Positions 23,150 to 34,290 of a DNA stretch of 64,000 nucleotides are shown in pieces (positions within the stretch are counted from its first letter, which is position 1; the number at the start of each line of letters is the position of its first letter). The stretch spans positions 1,306,904 through 1,370,903 of the forward strand of contig OZ024790.1 of assembly GCA_964017065.1 (NCBI GenBank). Direction: 5' to 3'. This stretch comes from Haliclona indistincta (lineage: Eukaryota; Porifera; Demospongiae; Haplosclerida; Chalinidae). The notes beneath the pieces are model-generated. The model searched no databases. It was not told where the DNA came from and worked only from the letters and a program-made list of their open reading frames with translations. The translations under genes and the position numbers were made by a program.

Positions 23150-23468
23150 TATGTATCAACAAACTTGATTAGTGACTTCACCAATTTAGTTAGTGACTGT
23201 CACCAATATAGTACTTCACTACTTGGTGGTGAGCGAAAAATTTGTGAACGTCACCAATAAATATATCACCAAATTTGACGATTAGTGACTTCACTGATTT
23301 GAGTAGTGAACGTCACCAATTATTATATCACCAAACTTGAAGATTAGTGACTTCACCGATTTTGGTAGTGACCGTCACCAATATAGTAATTCACTACCTG
23401 GTGGTGAACAAAAAAGTAGTGAACGTCACCACAATTAGTAGTGACGTTCACCACCTAGTTTTTACAGT
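23150..23468. repeat. Cluster of short inverted/direct repeats around GTGAACGTCACCA
   Basis: TTAGTGACTTCACC, GTGAACGTCACCA and TTCACTACxTGGTGGTGA recur several times in both orientations over about 310 bp, ending GTAGTGACGTTCACCACCTAG. It could be a foldback or MITE-type element or a site array. It is duplicated at 35,095-35,416 and abuts the junction U1/U2. Confidence 0.75.
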
Positions 23469-23470
23469 GA

Positions 23471-23968
23471 TAGTATACAGTTGAACCACAATGTCTGGTT
23501 GAGTACTATCAATATAACGTACATGACCTGATCACCTCACGAGTATTATAGTTGAACAAAGCATCTGAATTAACTACAGAAATCCTGTCCAGGTTAGGGA
23601 TGTTAGTGCTGTACTTCACAATACCAGCGCTGTTGATGTGATTTGTTGATAGGCACACTTTTGTTAGTGTCACTGGTGGGGACTACAGTGGAGCCATCAG
23701 GTCCATCTCCAGTAGGGTAGAACATGTCTCCAATGTTGCTGCCCATACCAGCAATGCTTGAACTATTAACCTGACACCACAGACCATGCTGCTGTATCTG
23801 GGTCGCACTGAACAGTGACCACGGTGAGACAAAGTGACCTCCAAACTGTGATCTCAGCACTGAAACAAAAGAATTGAATTTAATTTGCAGACCACTACAG
23901 TGTATTAGAATATTATTACTAGCTACCTCCAGCATTGGCTTGTACATTCGGGATAACACCAGTCTTGT
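23471..23968 (-). pseudogene. Relic E: exons 1-2 of a B/C-type receptor
   Basis: The minus strand shows the KTGVIP end of exon 1, a degenerate intron and exon 2 with QIQQHGLWCQVNSSS. It is frameshifted after the NKSVPIN segment, where B and C have SVPYQQLKCTNQ. No Ig, FN3 or TM exon follows. The same truncated relic occurs in U1 (within D) and U3 (F), so it was truncated before the block was duplicated. Confidence 0.8.
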
Positions 23969-23998
23969 GTATCAGCTGCACTTGGAGTATAGAATACT

Positions 23999-24628
23999 TT
24001 ATGATAAGCTACTTCCCACAACTTCAATGGGACTGAAAATTGGAAAACCATAGTGATGCAATACCATACTTCAACGACTCGAGTGGTCAGCAGGTATAAA
24101 GGCTTTGTTGTACAGCTCTGAATAATTCAACTTACCTTTCTTGTTTGCATTGGTTGAGTGGTATAGAGTAAGTGAACAGCTCAACTGATGTCGAAGTCTT
24201 GAGATAAACCCTGCAGATCAAACAGACATTCCATTGATTTTCAGAGTATTCTTCCCACATCTCTGCACAAACATCCTGTCAGAATAGAGTCCATAAAATT
24301 TATTTGATTAAGGATTGGTTTGCTGGATAACTGATAGATACTGTATTGTTAGGAGAGGTTGAATCAGAGCTCAGTAGATCATTGAAATGTACTTGATTAC
24401 AGTGTTTGCTTCTAGATCAGAAGACAGCTGAGATGTTAGACAGTTATAGAAACAACTTATTTGACAATGTATGTGAGACTTAAATAAGTTGTAGTCACCT
24501 CTGTAGCCGGCAGTGGATGCTGATTGACAGAAGTACCCTCTGTCTTTGTACAACTGACAGCCAAGCTTGCTTGTTGAAAGCATTATAATTACCAAATAAG
24601 GTATGAAATGATAGTTAATTTTATTCAT
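23999..24628 (-). CDS. S2: small secreted six-cysteine protein, about 104 aa
   Basis: Proposed exons on the minus strand: 24,628-24,499; 24,411-24,401 (an 11-nt microexon); 24,275-24,136; 24,032-23,999. The sum is 315 nt, a multiple of three. Residues 1-23 are a convincing signal peptide (MNKINYHFIPYLVIIMLSTS). The mature part has six cysteines (24, 34, 50, 65, 68, 90), the right number for three disulfides, and no TM helix. I do not recognise the family. Without the microexon the frame does not close; if it is not spliced out, a short form ends EANTVIKYISMIY. S3 keeps every exon, while the broken copy S1 has lost the microexon donor, which supports the model. It is divergently oriented to I-2, sharing a 1.3-kb upstream region. 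Confidence 0.55.
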
Positions 24629-25963
24629 TTGGCACGATTCTGCTGTACTAAGTGTATACCAGTCCCGTGCAGTTCCTGTAAACATATGTGTTTACTATAC
24701 CACTAGCTAGACACTGAATGATGCAACTATTGTACTTGATTACAGCATCTTACAATCAGTTACAAATGTTTGATGTTGTGATTAGCTAATGGATTTATAA
24801 CAACCACTCAAGGCAGCTAAGACTATACGTGCTGAACAGGATAAAAATAATGTCTTGTAGTTCTTTTTTTCAGGGCAGTGACTACCATTATAATAAATTA
24901 TTACCTATTATAATTATTTCTAAACTACAAACTAACAACTGTTAGCAATGATGATCCATCTTGATTAAGAAATGGCGAGCTATGCCACCAGATTCACTAG
25001 TGCAAACTCTGGGATTGTCAGCTGTAGCAAAGCTATAACATGAAAAAATACCATCTTTATGACTAATCATGTTCAGTCTCTGCCATCACTGTTTACACTA
25101 TGCAGCATGAAGATGACAGTCAGCACATTTACTCCCCACTTTACCAGAATCAGGTGTGCATGCACATTGCTTAGCTACACCTGTGAGACGGTCATGCACT
25201 TCTAAGCAGACATTAAATAACCTTCTAGTACTACAACTATTCCAGCACAAGGATGCCGGTATCTATGTCGTAAAAGGGGAAATCCGGGAAGACTTCCCTC
25301 AAGTACCAACCGAGGCCGGAACACGTGGTCGAGAGTGATGTCAGTAAACACAATGGTTTGGCACAGTGCGAAAAATGATTTGAAAGAATCAGTAAGTTGC
25401 TTACCTCAAGTTCGTGAGGTCCTCTTCTATAACCAGCTGTACGTCCCTGGAGTCTACAGCTACACCAATACCCTCTTCGCCGAATATCGACTGAGAAGAC
25501 CGCTCCCCGGCTTGGTTAACCTCGTTCCCAGGCTCTTTACAGAGTCAGTTAGAAATCTTCTTTCTTCATCGCGCTGCTAGAGCGTTTTAGCGGCGTTCCA
25601 TTTCCTACACGAATAGGTCCTCTCTCCGTCCATTTTCTTTCCACGCGTAACATGTGACGCTGACCAATCAAACCGTTGGACTTGGAATTTCTGTTCCGGT
25701 TCGAGCGACTTGGACTGGATTATTAATACATTTGACTCTTCCCGTTGTCCATGCAGGAAGCAAAAGCTAGCCCACTAATCTTATGTATACGGCGCTAAGG
25801 TCTCAGATCTCGGTTCCAGCTGAAAATGATATGTTCCGGTCTGTTCACCAAAAAGGGCGGGGCTCGTTTGCAAACTTTTGTATAAATATCTACTTGCAAA
25901 CAACGTTTCTATATCGTCAGGAAGAACCCCCTATTGATCGGTACTAGTGCATTTAGATTCTAA
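24629..25963. promoter_or_regulatory. Shared upstream region of S2 (minus) and I-2 (plus)
   Basis: No supported exon over 1.3 kb. Near I-2 it holds an AACACGTGG E-box (about 25,320), a CCAATCAAACCG CCAAT box (about 25,669), a GGGCGGGGC GC box (25,856 region) and a TATAAATATC TATA box (25,881-25,890), 73 bases before the I-2 ATG. Short plus-strand ORFs at 25,335-25,580 are not conserved in U1 and are not called. Confidence 0.6.
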
Positions 25964-27928
25964 ATGGTTCTACACAAAGCAACCACAGTTACATTAAGTC
26001 TATTTGCGTCCATCGCATTTTTTCCCGCTGTTAGCATGTGCAGAGGTAAGTAGCTATTGTGCATTGCATAGTTTTCACCCAACTGCGCGTCTTCCACAGG
26101 TCGGTGCACGGTATCTTCGCCAACAATTACCACCACCGCTACCAGCAGCAACAACATGGACACTGATGTCTGCCACATGGTGTCTCAAGGCTCATTGACT
26201 TATACCTGCACTATCAATGGAAGTTGTCTCTTCTGGAATTCTTCAATATTTGCCCCGTTTAATGAAGTTGCAATGGACAACCCGCATGAAACCCGAGTTA
26301 TAAGTGGAACACATTTCACAGTGACACACAATGGAAATGAAACATGTCTCGAGTCAACTCTGATAATAAATGGTAGCCTAATAGCAATCAATGATACAAG
26401 CATCAGATGTTATTCCTGTGATAAAGCTTCAGCCAGCACAGTAACCATTATAGTGCCAGGTACATGCAATGTAACATGCGTGCATGGTAATGAGTATATT
26501 TTCTACAGATTTCCCTGGATCCCCAAAGTTAGAAGCAGTTCGTATGGAATGTGACAGTCAGAATAAATCCCAGGTCGTCCTCCAATGGACTCCTCCTAAA
26601 GATACTGGTGGAGAGGGTGTTGTGATTACACACTACAAAGTCAATGTGACTGGGCAAAATGGAGACAACTACCGTAAAAATGTGACCACATCCTACATCA
26701 TTATCTCTGGTCTTCAGTGCAACGTCAGCTACACCTTCTCTGTGACAGCTGTCAACTGTGTCGGGGAGAGTGTGCCTTCAGAACAAGCTCAAACCCAAAT
26801 ACTAGGTTAGCACATTGTGTCTGTATCCATGTCAGTGATTGACCTCATTACACATTCTAGGGCAAATTGATGCCCCAAATATTACAGCACGCTACTTTGA
26901 TAATACATGCAGCATATTGACTGTGGAATGGACTGCAGTGAGTAATAATTTGGATTATTTATTGGTTTTGTGTATGTGTTTACTACCTACTATAGCTGCA
27001 AGTATGATTGCCAGCATGCATGACTATCATGTGTTCAGCTCCATATGATTGATAGTAAATCACATTGCTATGTGGAGTGTGAATATAACCCCCTTCTTTT
27101 CATGATGAATAATTAATGGTGATGTCCAGCTGAGTTGGCACATGATTATAGTCACATGTAGCATACACTGTACAATACATGCATGTCTATACAAACCGGG
27201 AGTTAAAAAATCAAATAATTATCACAGTTTTGATAATTAGTAGTCTTCTCGGATACATTTATTTATTGGTGTGCCGCTGAAATATTTGTCATACTTGAAA
27301 CAAAGCACTAAACATAATTATAAGATTCACCAATATGCCTTGACCACTACTCTTAATTTCTCCATCATGCAGCCACCTACTACGGTAAACACCAGTCAGT
27401 ACGGATGCTCCTGCACAAAAATACAAAGTTATAAATGCTTAATTATTGATAATGGAACAAATATTTTTGAACAAGAGATCGTTTACAATGGTGAATTGAG
27501 TACTAGAATGACGGTCAATCTCAGTGATTATAATTTTCAAGGAGAAAACATCCAAATAAAATTGTTGGCAAATACTAGATGTGGCACCAGCCAAGGTATG
27601 TAAGTGGTTATGACCGATCATATTAAATTTTACTTCATGTCGCAGTTGCCAAAGTCAAGATTAATAATACGTGCAATGAATCACCATCACCATTAACAGG
27701 TATAGTGTTTGAAGATGATAGCAGCAATTGGTGTATAATGTTTATTCACTAGGTGCACCAGGTTGGACTATTGGAATCAGCATTGTCTTTTCAGCTTTGA
27801 CCGTGATAACTCTCGCTGCTTTCGGCATTACATATTATCTCTATTGCACAAGAGTAAGTTACCAACTATCAACATACAGTGGTTTATGTTGTACTTATTC
27901 ATTTATATAGAGATACTGCTTCAATTAA
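25964..27928 (+). CDS. Type I receptor I-2: Ig-like + FN3 + TM, about 403 aa
   Basis: Exons 25,964-26,045; 26,100-26,459; 26,509-26,805; 26,861-26,937; 27,373-27,595; 27,646-27,699; 27,753-27,853; 27,911-27,928. The sum is 1212 nt, a multiple of three. Signal peptide MVLHKATTVTLSLFASIAFF; Ig-like exon (SLTYTCTINGSC, W at LFWNSS, IRCYSC); FN3 exon (VLQWTPPKDTGGEGVV, GLQCNVSYTFSVTAVNCVG); then a second FN3-like module split by a 435-bp intron, a short Cys exon and a TM exon (GISIVFSALTVITLAAFGI). Exon order and phases (1,1,1,0,1,1,0) equal those of the type II genes, so types I and II are paralogous. The last exon gives only RYCFN; the acceptor choice there is uncertain (ATAG or ATAGAG), and another frame of that exon would encode VPYTQI. 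Confidence 0.8.
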
Positions 27929-28136
27929 AAAGAGAGCTGATCACAAAGTCCCCTATACTCAGATCATAATCGTAGAATGAAAATAATTTCATCTTATGAA
28001 ACCTGCATGTCACATATTGAATCCCATTAGCAATCTAGCTCCCTATCATACACAGACCACTATATCTAGATCTTCTTTACAAAATAGTTAGTTCAGGTAC
28101 TCTATAGCTATTAGTACTTTCCTTTATTTAACTGGT

Positions 28137-28608
28137 AAAGGTGTGAAAATCACCAAATTTTGCTGGTTTTGGACATTATTTTAAATATTGTGACCATACA
28201 GCGATATTCAGCTACTTTTACAACTTAGACTCTGAATCTCTGTTCAGAATGCTTTAAATTGATATATGATATTAATAATTCAAGATAGTCTTAGTTGTGT
28301 CAAAATGCAGGTGAAATTTTCCAACATAAAATGTATGGGAATTTAGCTTGTGTTGGTGGTTGCTGCTTTTAAGGACAAGCTATAAAAATGTATAACTTGA
28401 AACAGGTAATTTCAATGTATTATTAGAGGTGTGAGCATGTTATTTTGCAGCTACTACAGCAGAAAGTTGTGTCAAATTGAAGAAGAAGTTGAGTACTTCT
28501 AGTGTTCTTTCCCTGGCTAGATGCAAGAATAGGTGTCAAATTAGATAATTATTACACATTAGGGGATAGACTAAAAATGGCCATTTCTCCAGAAAACTTC
28601 TTCATATT
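28137..28608. mobile_element. ~470-bp insertion of unknown class in U2
   Basis: Present here and at 40,093-40,565 (U3). It is absent from U1 and from the fragment at 55,095, where AACTGGTAATAATTTTAAAG continues directly. It starts GGTGTGAAAATCACC, itself a small inverted repeat. No clear terminal repeats or coding potential are seen, so the class is open. Confidence 0.5.
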
Positions 28609-28752
28609 TTTTTGATGTGTCATAGCTATACTTCATGTAGTGACACTATGCACGCGATCGCTTTGATCTCAAACCGCAGTTATTATAAAGCGACGAAGGG
28701 ATTTTACCAGGGAATTATTTCGAGAAACCACCTCGCACGCATATCGCACGTT

Positions 28753-28797
28753 CCGGAAAACTCCGGTTTCCGGTCTACAACTTGCGATTTATAAAAA
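28753..28797 (+). promoter_or_regulatory. Core promoter of II-2
   Basis: An inverted repeat CCGGAAA / TTTCCGG (28,753-28,773) lies 16 bases upstream of TATAAAAA (28,790-28,797), which is 41 bases before the ATG. The same arrangement and spacing occur upstream of II-3 and II-5. Confidence 0.7.
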
Positions 28798-28838
28798 GCC
28801 TGCTTGGCAGAAATTCTTAAAAAAAAAAATAATTCGAA

Positions 28839-31800
28839 ATGGCTTGTAGTCGCTCTCGTTCACTGCTCGTTGCCGCCTTTCTGGTCACAGTAGGGACTTT
28901 GCCGACCCAAGGTAAGGTAACCGCCCCTAATTCCGGACACGTTGTGCTATTATCGGAATTTCAGTAATTTCTACGGGCGAAAGTTCCAAGTGTTACACCT
29001 TAGTAGAATCCTTGGACCTTCTTCTTGACGACACTGTACAATTCTAGCAGTAATTGTTCGATTTGTAAACGAGCGGCAGGTTTGTTTACCGCTTTTTGGA
29101 ACTCTTCGATTTTAGGGGGCGGACCCTAATTCCGGACACTTCTACAGGTTGGTCTGTGCAACCCTGCAAGCACGGTGCAAGTTGCCAAAGCTATTACTTT
29201 CGATGTTAAGCGATGAAAGACTCAATCAGCTCACTGCAGTTCCCAAGACTACTAGTCCAGGCTTGACTTTAGATTATTGAGCAACCGGATCAGGCTGGGA
29301 ACGAAATTTTTGTGTAAAATGCCTGTAGCTGCTGTTTGCATGACAGAAATTACCAGTGAGTGGTTGAACAACCTTGCTGCTGCATACTCAGCACCGTAAC
29401 ATCAACCACAGTTGAAGTATTCAACAGAACTGCAGTGCAAAATAAGATAGAAATCGACGTAGGTTGAATTTTGACTAAAATTTACAGCAGTAGTTGACTC
29501 AACTACTTTACTGCCGCTCATTGCTATCATAAAAAGTTAAATGTAGTGATATTGAAGGCTGTCAGTGTGCAAGATCACTCGCCGAAGCAACAGTAGCTAA
29601 GCTTGGTGGACAAAACCAAATCACGTTGGGTGCGGTTTCGATCAATTATTTAGTAGTGCTAGTTCTATACCTGTATTCCTGCACCACTGGTAATAGTTTA
29701 GTACTTAAAACTCAGTGAGATGATGCTCCTATGATAGCTCTACCTGCGTAGTAAAAATGGCTAAACTACGTCAACGCGTTCTTGAGAAATGCAGCATGAA
29801 AAGTAGAGTGTCCGGAATTAGGAACCGTCCGGAATTAGGCGCCGTTACCTTAAGTGTCAACAAATAGTTCATAACACTAAGGCCGCTATACCTCTAAATT
29901 TCTACTATTAGGCATTGATAGTTGTGTGCCTGCGGCAACCATTATCGCTAGGTCTGATGGCTGTACCGCTGTGTCACGCGGCTCAGTGAGCTACACCTGC
30001 AGAAACACTGGACCTTCCATCGCTTGGAGATGCGAAATATTTTCTCAGTCAATAGTAGTGATAGGCACATCTACGACTCATTTACCCAATCTCAGTGTTA
30101 CTGGAGTGACTGTTGCAGAGAATTTCACTTACAATCGGAGTATTGATTGCCTCGAATCAACTCTGAAACTTTCTGGCAGCTTGGAAAATCTTCAACCACT
30201 CAATGGATTGCTACTAGAATGCCAGGACGACAATGTTACCATAGTAATTCCAAGTGAGCTGATAAGATATGTTTGATATAGCAGCAGTCTGCATTCCTAC
30301 TATAGAGGTCACTGCATGGCTGCTGATAAACAATGCACTATAGACAATGCACAATGATGGTGACAATGAACAATGAACAATGCATAATGATGGTGATCAC
30401 TGTCTGCTTATAAATGACAGCCAGCTAGCTAGGGACCAAACAGTACAGTGGAACCTGTCTATAGTGGTAACTGCCTGCTTATAACAGCCAGCTAGCTAGG
30501 GACCAAACAGTATAGTGGAACCTGTCTATAGTGGTCACTGCCTGCTTATAACAGCCAGCTAGCTAGGGACCAAACAGTACAGTGGAACCTGTCTATAGTG
30601 GTCACTGCCTGCTTATAACAGCCAGCTAGCTAGGGACCAAACAGTATAGTGGAACCTGTCTATAGTGATCACTGCTTGCTTATAACAGCCAGCTAGCTAG
30701 GGACCAAACAGTACAGTGGAACCTATCTATACTAGTGATCACTGCCTGCTTATAACAGCCAGCTAGCTAGGGACCATGCAAGCAGTACAGTGCATGGAAC
30801 CTGTCTATATATAGTGATCACTGCCTGCTTATAACAGCCAGCTAGCTAAGGACCAAATAGTACTGTGGAACCTAGGTGGAACCTGTCTATAGTGATCACA
30901 GCCTGCTTATAATAGCCCAAACAGTATGTGACATTCATTTATTTTTTCTATGTAGGTGTTCCTGAGCCACCAATCGTGAGACAATTCCCACCGATAAACT
31001 GTGGTGGTCCGATTGGTACTCGTGCCACACTTGAATGGGCTCCTCCCACTAATACTGGTGGAGAGGGTGTTAGTATTGAGAGGTATATCGTGAGTGTAAC
31101 AACTGCATCAGGAACTGGATACACATGTCCACCTGACCAGTGCAATGTGACCACACCCAGCACCAGTATCACTGGTCTACAGTGCAACACTAGTTACACA
31201 GTTGCTGTGATAGCTGTCAACTGTAAAGGGCAAAGTATGCCCTCAGCTCCAGCAACACTGAACATTACCAGTATACCAAACGGTAAGCAAGAGGGAATCA
31301 TCCGTTTGATTCGAGTTCATTGATGCCTTTCCTGTGTATTACAGCAACACTCACTCCTCCTCCTATCTTGAAGGCTTGTCTAACTGATAATCAAATCACC
31401 TTGACATGGACGGTGAGCTCTGCATGTGATCTAAGGTTTATTTATCACAAGAGTATAGATAATAAGTTTATCATTTATGTGTAGTAGTTTACACAATCAG
31501 TTGCGTATGTATTAGTCATTGCTTACTATCAGATACTAATACTCCCTAGGTAGCTAGCTAGGCTAAAATTGCCAGATAGCTATAAGCACATGATCTAAAA
31601 GTTAGTGAAAGTAATGTATATATTGCTTTATAATACTCGCTATCAAAAAACAGCTATGGATTATGTATCACACAAAAATATTTTGAAGTAAAATTTACTG
31701 TTGTTACAATGTATAATTCATGATTTGGTATCTACAGCGTCCATCAGTGTGGAGTTATGACAGCACATGTGCTGAGGTACAGCAGTACTCACTCACTGTA

Positions 31801-32807
31801 TCAAACAGCAGAGGAGAAGCAGTTTTGAACACAAACACTAATATGACCAGCATGTCATTACCTCTTCCTAACAACAGCTATACCATAACACTGACAGCAA
31901 GCACAGTGTGTGGCAGTTCTAACAACACTATAGGTAAGTGCACCATTGAAAGACATGTCATCATTATGTTTATTTGATACAGCTATCAATCAAGTCAATA
32001 ACTCTTGTATCACGGCAGGAGGTGAGTATTTATCTATGTACACTTTGACCTGAGAATTAACCTTGTACTTTTGTATCACAGCAACCAACAACTATAGTAA
32101 ATAGAGATAATACGTGCGAAAACTCATTTTCACACATGAGTATACTAAGCCGCCATCTTAGTTCAAGGACATTCCTACATAATTATCATTGCCGATCGGC
32201 AATGATAATTTAGTACATGTAGCTGCACCTGCATCGTTTAGTTTTTTTTTAGTTTTTATAAAAAGTGGTATATATGTAAGTAGTGTGTATCAAACCAAAA
32301 AACAAACTAAACTGAGCTGACACAATTCCAAAGTGTTTGTTTAGACCATGTTTCTCCATCATGATTTTAATTATTAAGTTAGTATTAAAATCACTACCAC
32401 ATGCACACTAATATTCACGATATATACTGCTATTGTTCTTTATGTATACTACAGTTCCTCGTGAAGTCACTGTATGTCCTGAAATGGGAGCAGCCATCGC
32501 TACAACCTTTATAGTAACAGCTATTGTAACAGCGCTGGTGGTATTCTTGATCACGTTCCTACCCACTTTTTTTTTCTTTCGACACCGCCACTGTAGCCAC
32601 ACACAAGATGAATGCACGAGACCAAACACGCTACCTCTGGAAACAAATGATACCACTAGCAATCCATCGTACCATACTCCGAAGGGATGTAATGGTGAAC
32701 TGAACCCAGGCTCAGCTGAACATATCCAGACACAGGAGAACATAGCTTATCCACCCCGAGTTCAAATACAAGAAATGTGCGAGGAGTATTATAGTATTCC
32801 GCAATAG
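28839..32807 (+). CDS. Type II receptor II-2: Ig-like + FN3 + TM, 465 aa
   Basis: Exons 28,839-28,911; 29,912-30,253; 30,956-31,282; 31,345-31,412; 31,738-31,933; 31,983-32,021; 32,455-32,807. The sum is 1398 nt, a multiple of three. The layout equals II-1: signal peptide MACSRSRSLLVAAFLVTVG, Ig-like exon (SVSYTCRNTGPSIAW, CLESTL), FN3 exon, second FN3 split over exons 4-5, Cys exon, TM helix and a 75-residue tail with EEYYSIPQ. Exon 7 encodes the same protein as II-1, while the Ig exon matches II-3 and II-5 (for example PSIAWRCEIFSQS). Intron 1 is enlarged to 1,000 bp by a MITE placed right at the donor, and intron 2 holds the 67-bp minisatellite. Confidence 0.9.
28915..29850. mobile_element. 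Tc1/mariner-type MITE (936 bp) in intron 1 of II-2
   Basis: Terminal inverted repeats AGGTAACsGCsCCTAATTCC (continuing GGAC) flanked by TA on both sides (28,913-28,914 and 29,851-29,852). The empty site is seen in II-3 (CAAGGTA^AGTGTCAAC). Further copies of the CCTAATTCCGGAC motif occur inside, near 29,130 and 29,815. There is no transposase ORF. The element is unique to U2. Confidence 0.9.
30360..30926. repeat. 67-bp minisatellite, about 8 copies, in intron 2 of II-2
   Basis: Same unit as at 16,960-17,755, with several units interrupted by short insertions (for example ACTAG near 30,733 and ATGCAAG near 30,776). It is preceded by a small AACAATG-rich degenerate stretch. Confidence 0.95.
32181..32210. 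repeat. 30-bp perfect palindrome in intron 6 of II-2
   Basis: Identical to the palindrome at 20,272-20,301: AATTATCATTGCCGA and its reverse complement, with no spacer. Confidence 0.95.
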
Positions 32808-33449
32808 TTAATGTCAATCTATGATATATTTCTTACTGTTTTACAAGAAACTAACTTCTTTTTGAAGTGACAATAATTATAATAACACACTGCGATAGCA
32901 AGTTTAGCACACTGGCCGAACAATGATATGATATCATGCAGTCTGGTTTGTTGCAGGTACAAGACAGTGGAAGGCAGAGACTAATTGTAGAGAGCATCAT
33001 AGTATTTTAACAAGGTGATACCAACACAGTATCTCTTAAAATCAATTACCTTATCAGCTTCTTTCTAATACTACACTTCATTATACTGATGCCGTCTCTA
33101 TTGTACAACTGAAGAGTAAGTCAAACATTGAAGTGATAATAGGTATCATTATTATTATAGAAGAAATATTAAAAACACATGCAACTATGTCTCTTTTAAA
33201 AACGATAGTTAAGTACTCTATAGGCGTTCATACAATCTATCAAAAAATGCGAGAGGAAAAGAGTGAACGCCCACGCGCTAAGTACATGTAAAAGGCGCCA
33301 ATTATTTAAAGTTTGTCACATGTACTAGTCGTACTGGATGGTGGTGACACACCTACTCAGCATCGCTGCTATCAAATCATGAGGCTCAAAGGGGAATTAT
33401 TTTTACAAGCGATTATTCCTATAGGGATTATTTTCAGAACAGCTGGGCT
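32808..33449. other. 3' flank of II-2
   Basis: Counterpart of 20,899-21,711, about 110 bases shorter because a segment after 32,885 is missing. It contains the empty insertion site of H4 (33,136^33,137). No exon is supported. Confidence 0.6.
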
Positions 33450-34290
33450 GCACAGGCTAAGCTCCTCCTCCCTTCAGCTAGACACAACTCACTCTACTGG
33501 TGCACCAATAAGGTACGAACTCATTGTTATTAGTTTTGTCTAACACTATTGTGTGCGTAGGCTAAGCTCCTCCTCCCTTCAAGTAGACACAACTCACTCT
33601 ACTGGTGCACCAAGGTACGAACTCATTGTTATTAGTTTTTGTCTAACACTATTGTGTGCGTAGGCTAAGCTCCTCCTCCCTTCAAGTAGACACAACTCAC
33701 TCTACTGGTGCACCAAGGTACGAACTCATTGTTATTAGTTTTGTCTAACACTATTGTGTGCGTAGGCTAAGCTCCTCCTCCCTTCAAGTAGACACAACTC
33801 ACTCTACTGGTGCACCAAGGTACGAACTCATTGTTATTAGTTTTTGTCTAACACTATTGTGTGCGTAGGCTAAGCTCCTCCTCCCTTCAAGTAGACACAA
33901 CTCACTCTACTGGTGCACCAAGGTACGAACTCATTGTTATTAGTTTTTGTCTAACATTATTGTGTGCGTAGGCTAAGCTCCTCCTCCCTTCAAGTAGACA
34001 CAACTCACTCTACTGGTGCACCAAGGTGCGAACTCATTGTTATTAGTTTTTGTCTAACATTATTGTGTGCGTAGGCTAAGCTCCTCCTCCCTTCAAGTAG
34101 ACACAACTCACTCAACTGGTGCACCAAGGTACGAACTCATTGTTATTAGTTTTTGTCTAACATTATTGTGTGCGTAGGCTAAGCTCCTCCTCCCTTCAGC
34201 TAAACACAACTCACTCAACTGGTGCTCTTAAACCAAGATACAAAGTGACTGTCTTTAGTGAAATTATTGTGTGCGTAGGCTAAGCTGAGT
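33450..34290. repeat. 103-bp minisatellite, about 8 copies (U2)
   Basis: Same unit as at 21,712-22,340, with two more copies. The most 3' units share the AAGGTGCGAAC and CTCAACTGG variants in both arrays, so the copy-number change happened in the 5' part. Confidence 0.92.

Larger units (their letters stand above)
10348..23470. repeat. Tandem block U1 (first of three ~12-kb repeats)
   Basis: Homology with the next block starts near the AGTATACAGTTGAACCA sequence. The block carries the exon 1-2 relic of the B/C family, the broken S gene copy, type I pseudogene I-1 and type II gene II-1. Two Helitron-like insertions (11,223-12,444 and 18,284-19,530) are absent from the matching places in U2. 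Without them the block is about 10.7 kb. Its 5' half is more diverged from U2/U3 than its 3' half. Confidence 0.85.

Noticed and set aside
25335..25580. Plus-strand ORF upstream of I-2
   Set aside because: Not preserved in U1 or U3 at the same length; the region has promoter-like features instead.
27854..27879. A 26-base intron that would give the type I genes a longer, hydrophobic tail
   Set aside because: It is too short for a spliceosomal intron compared with the 45-base minimum seen elsewhere in the window.
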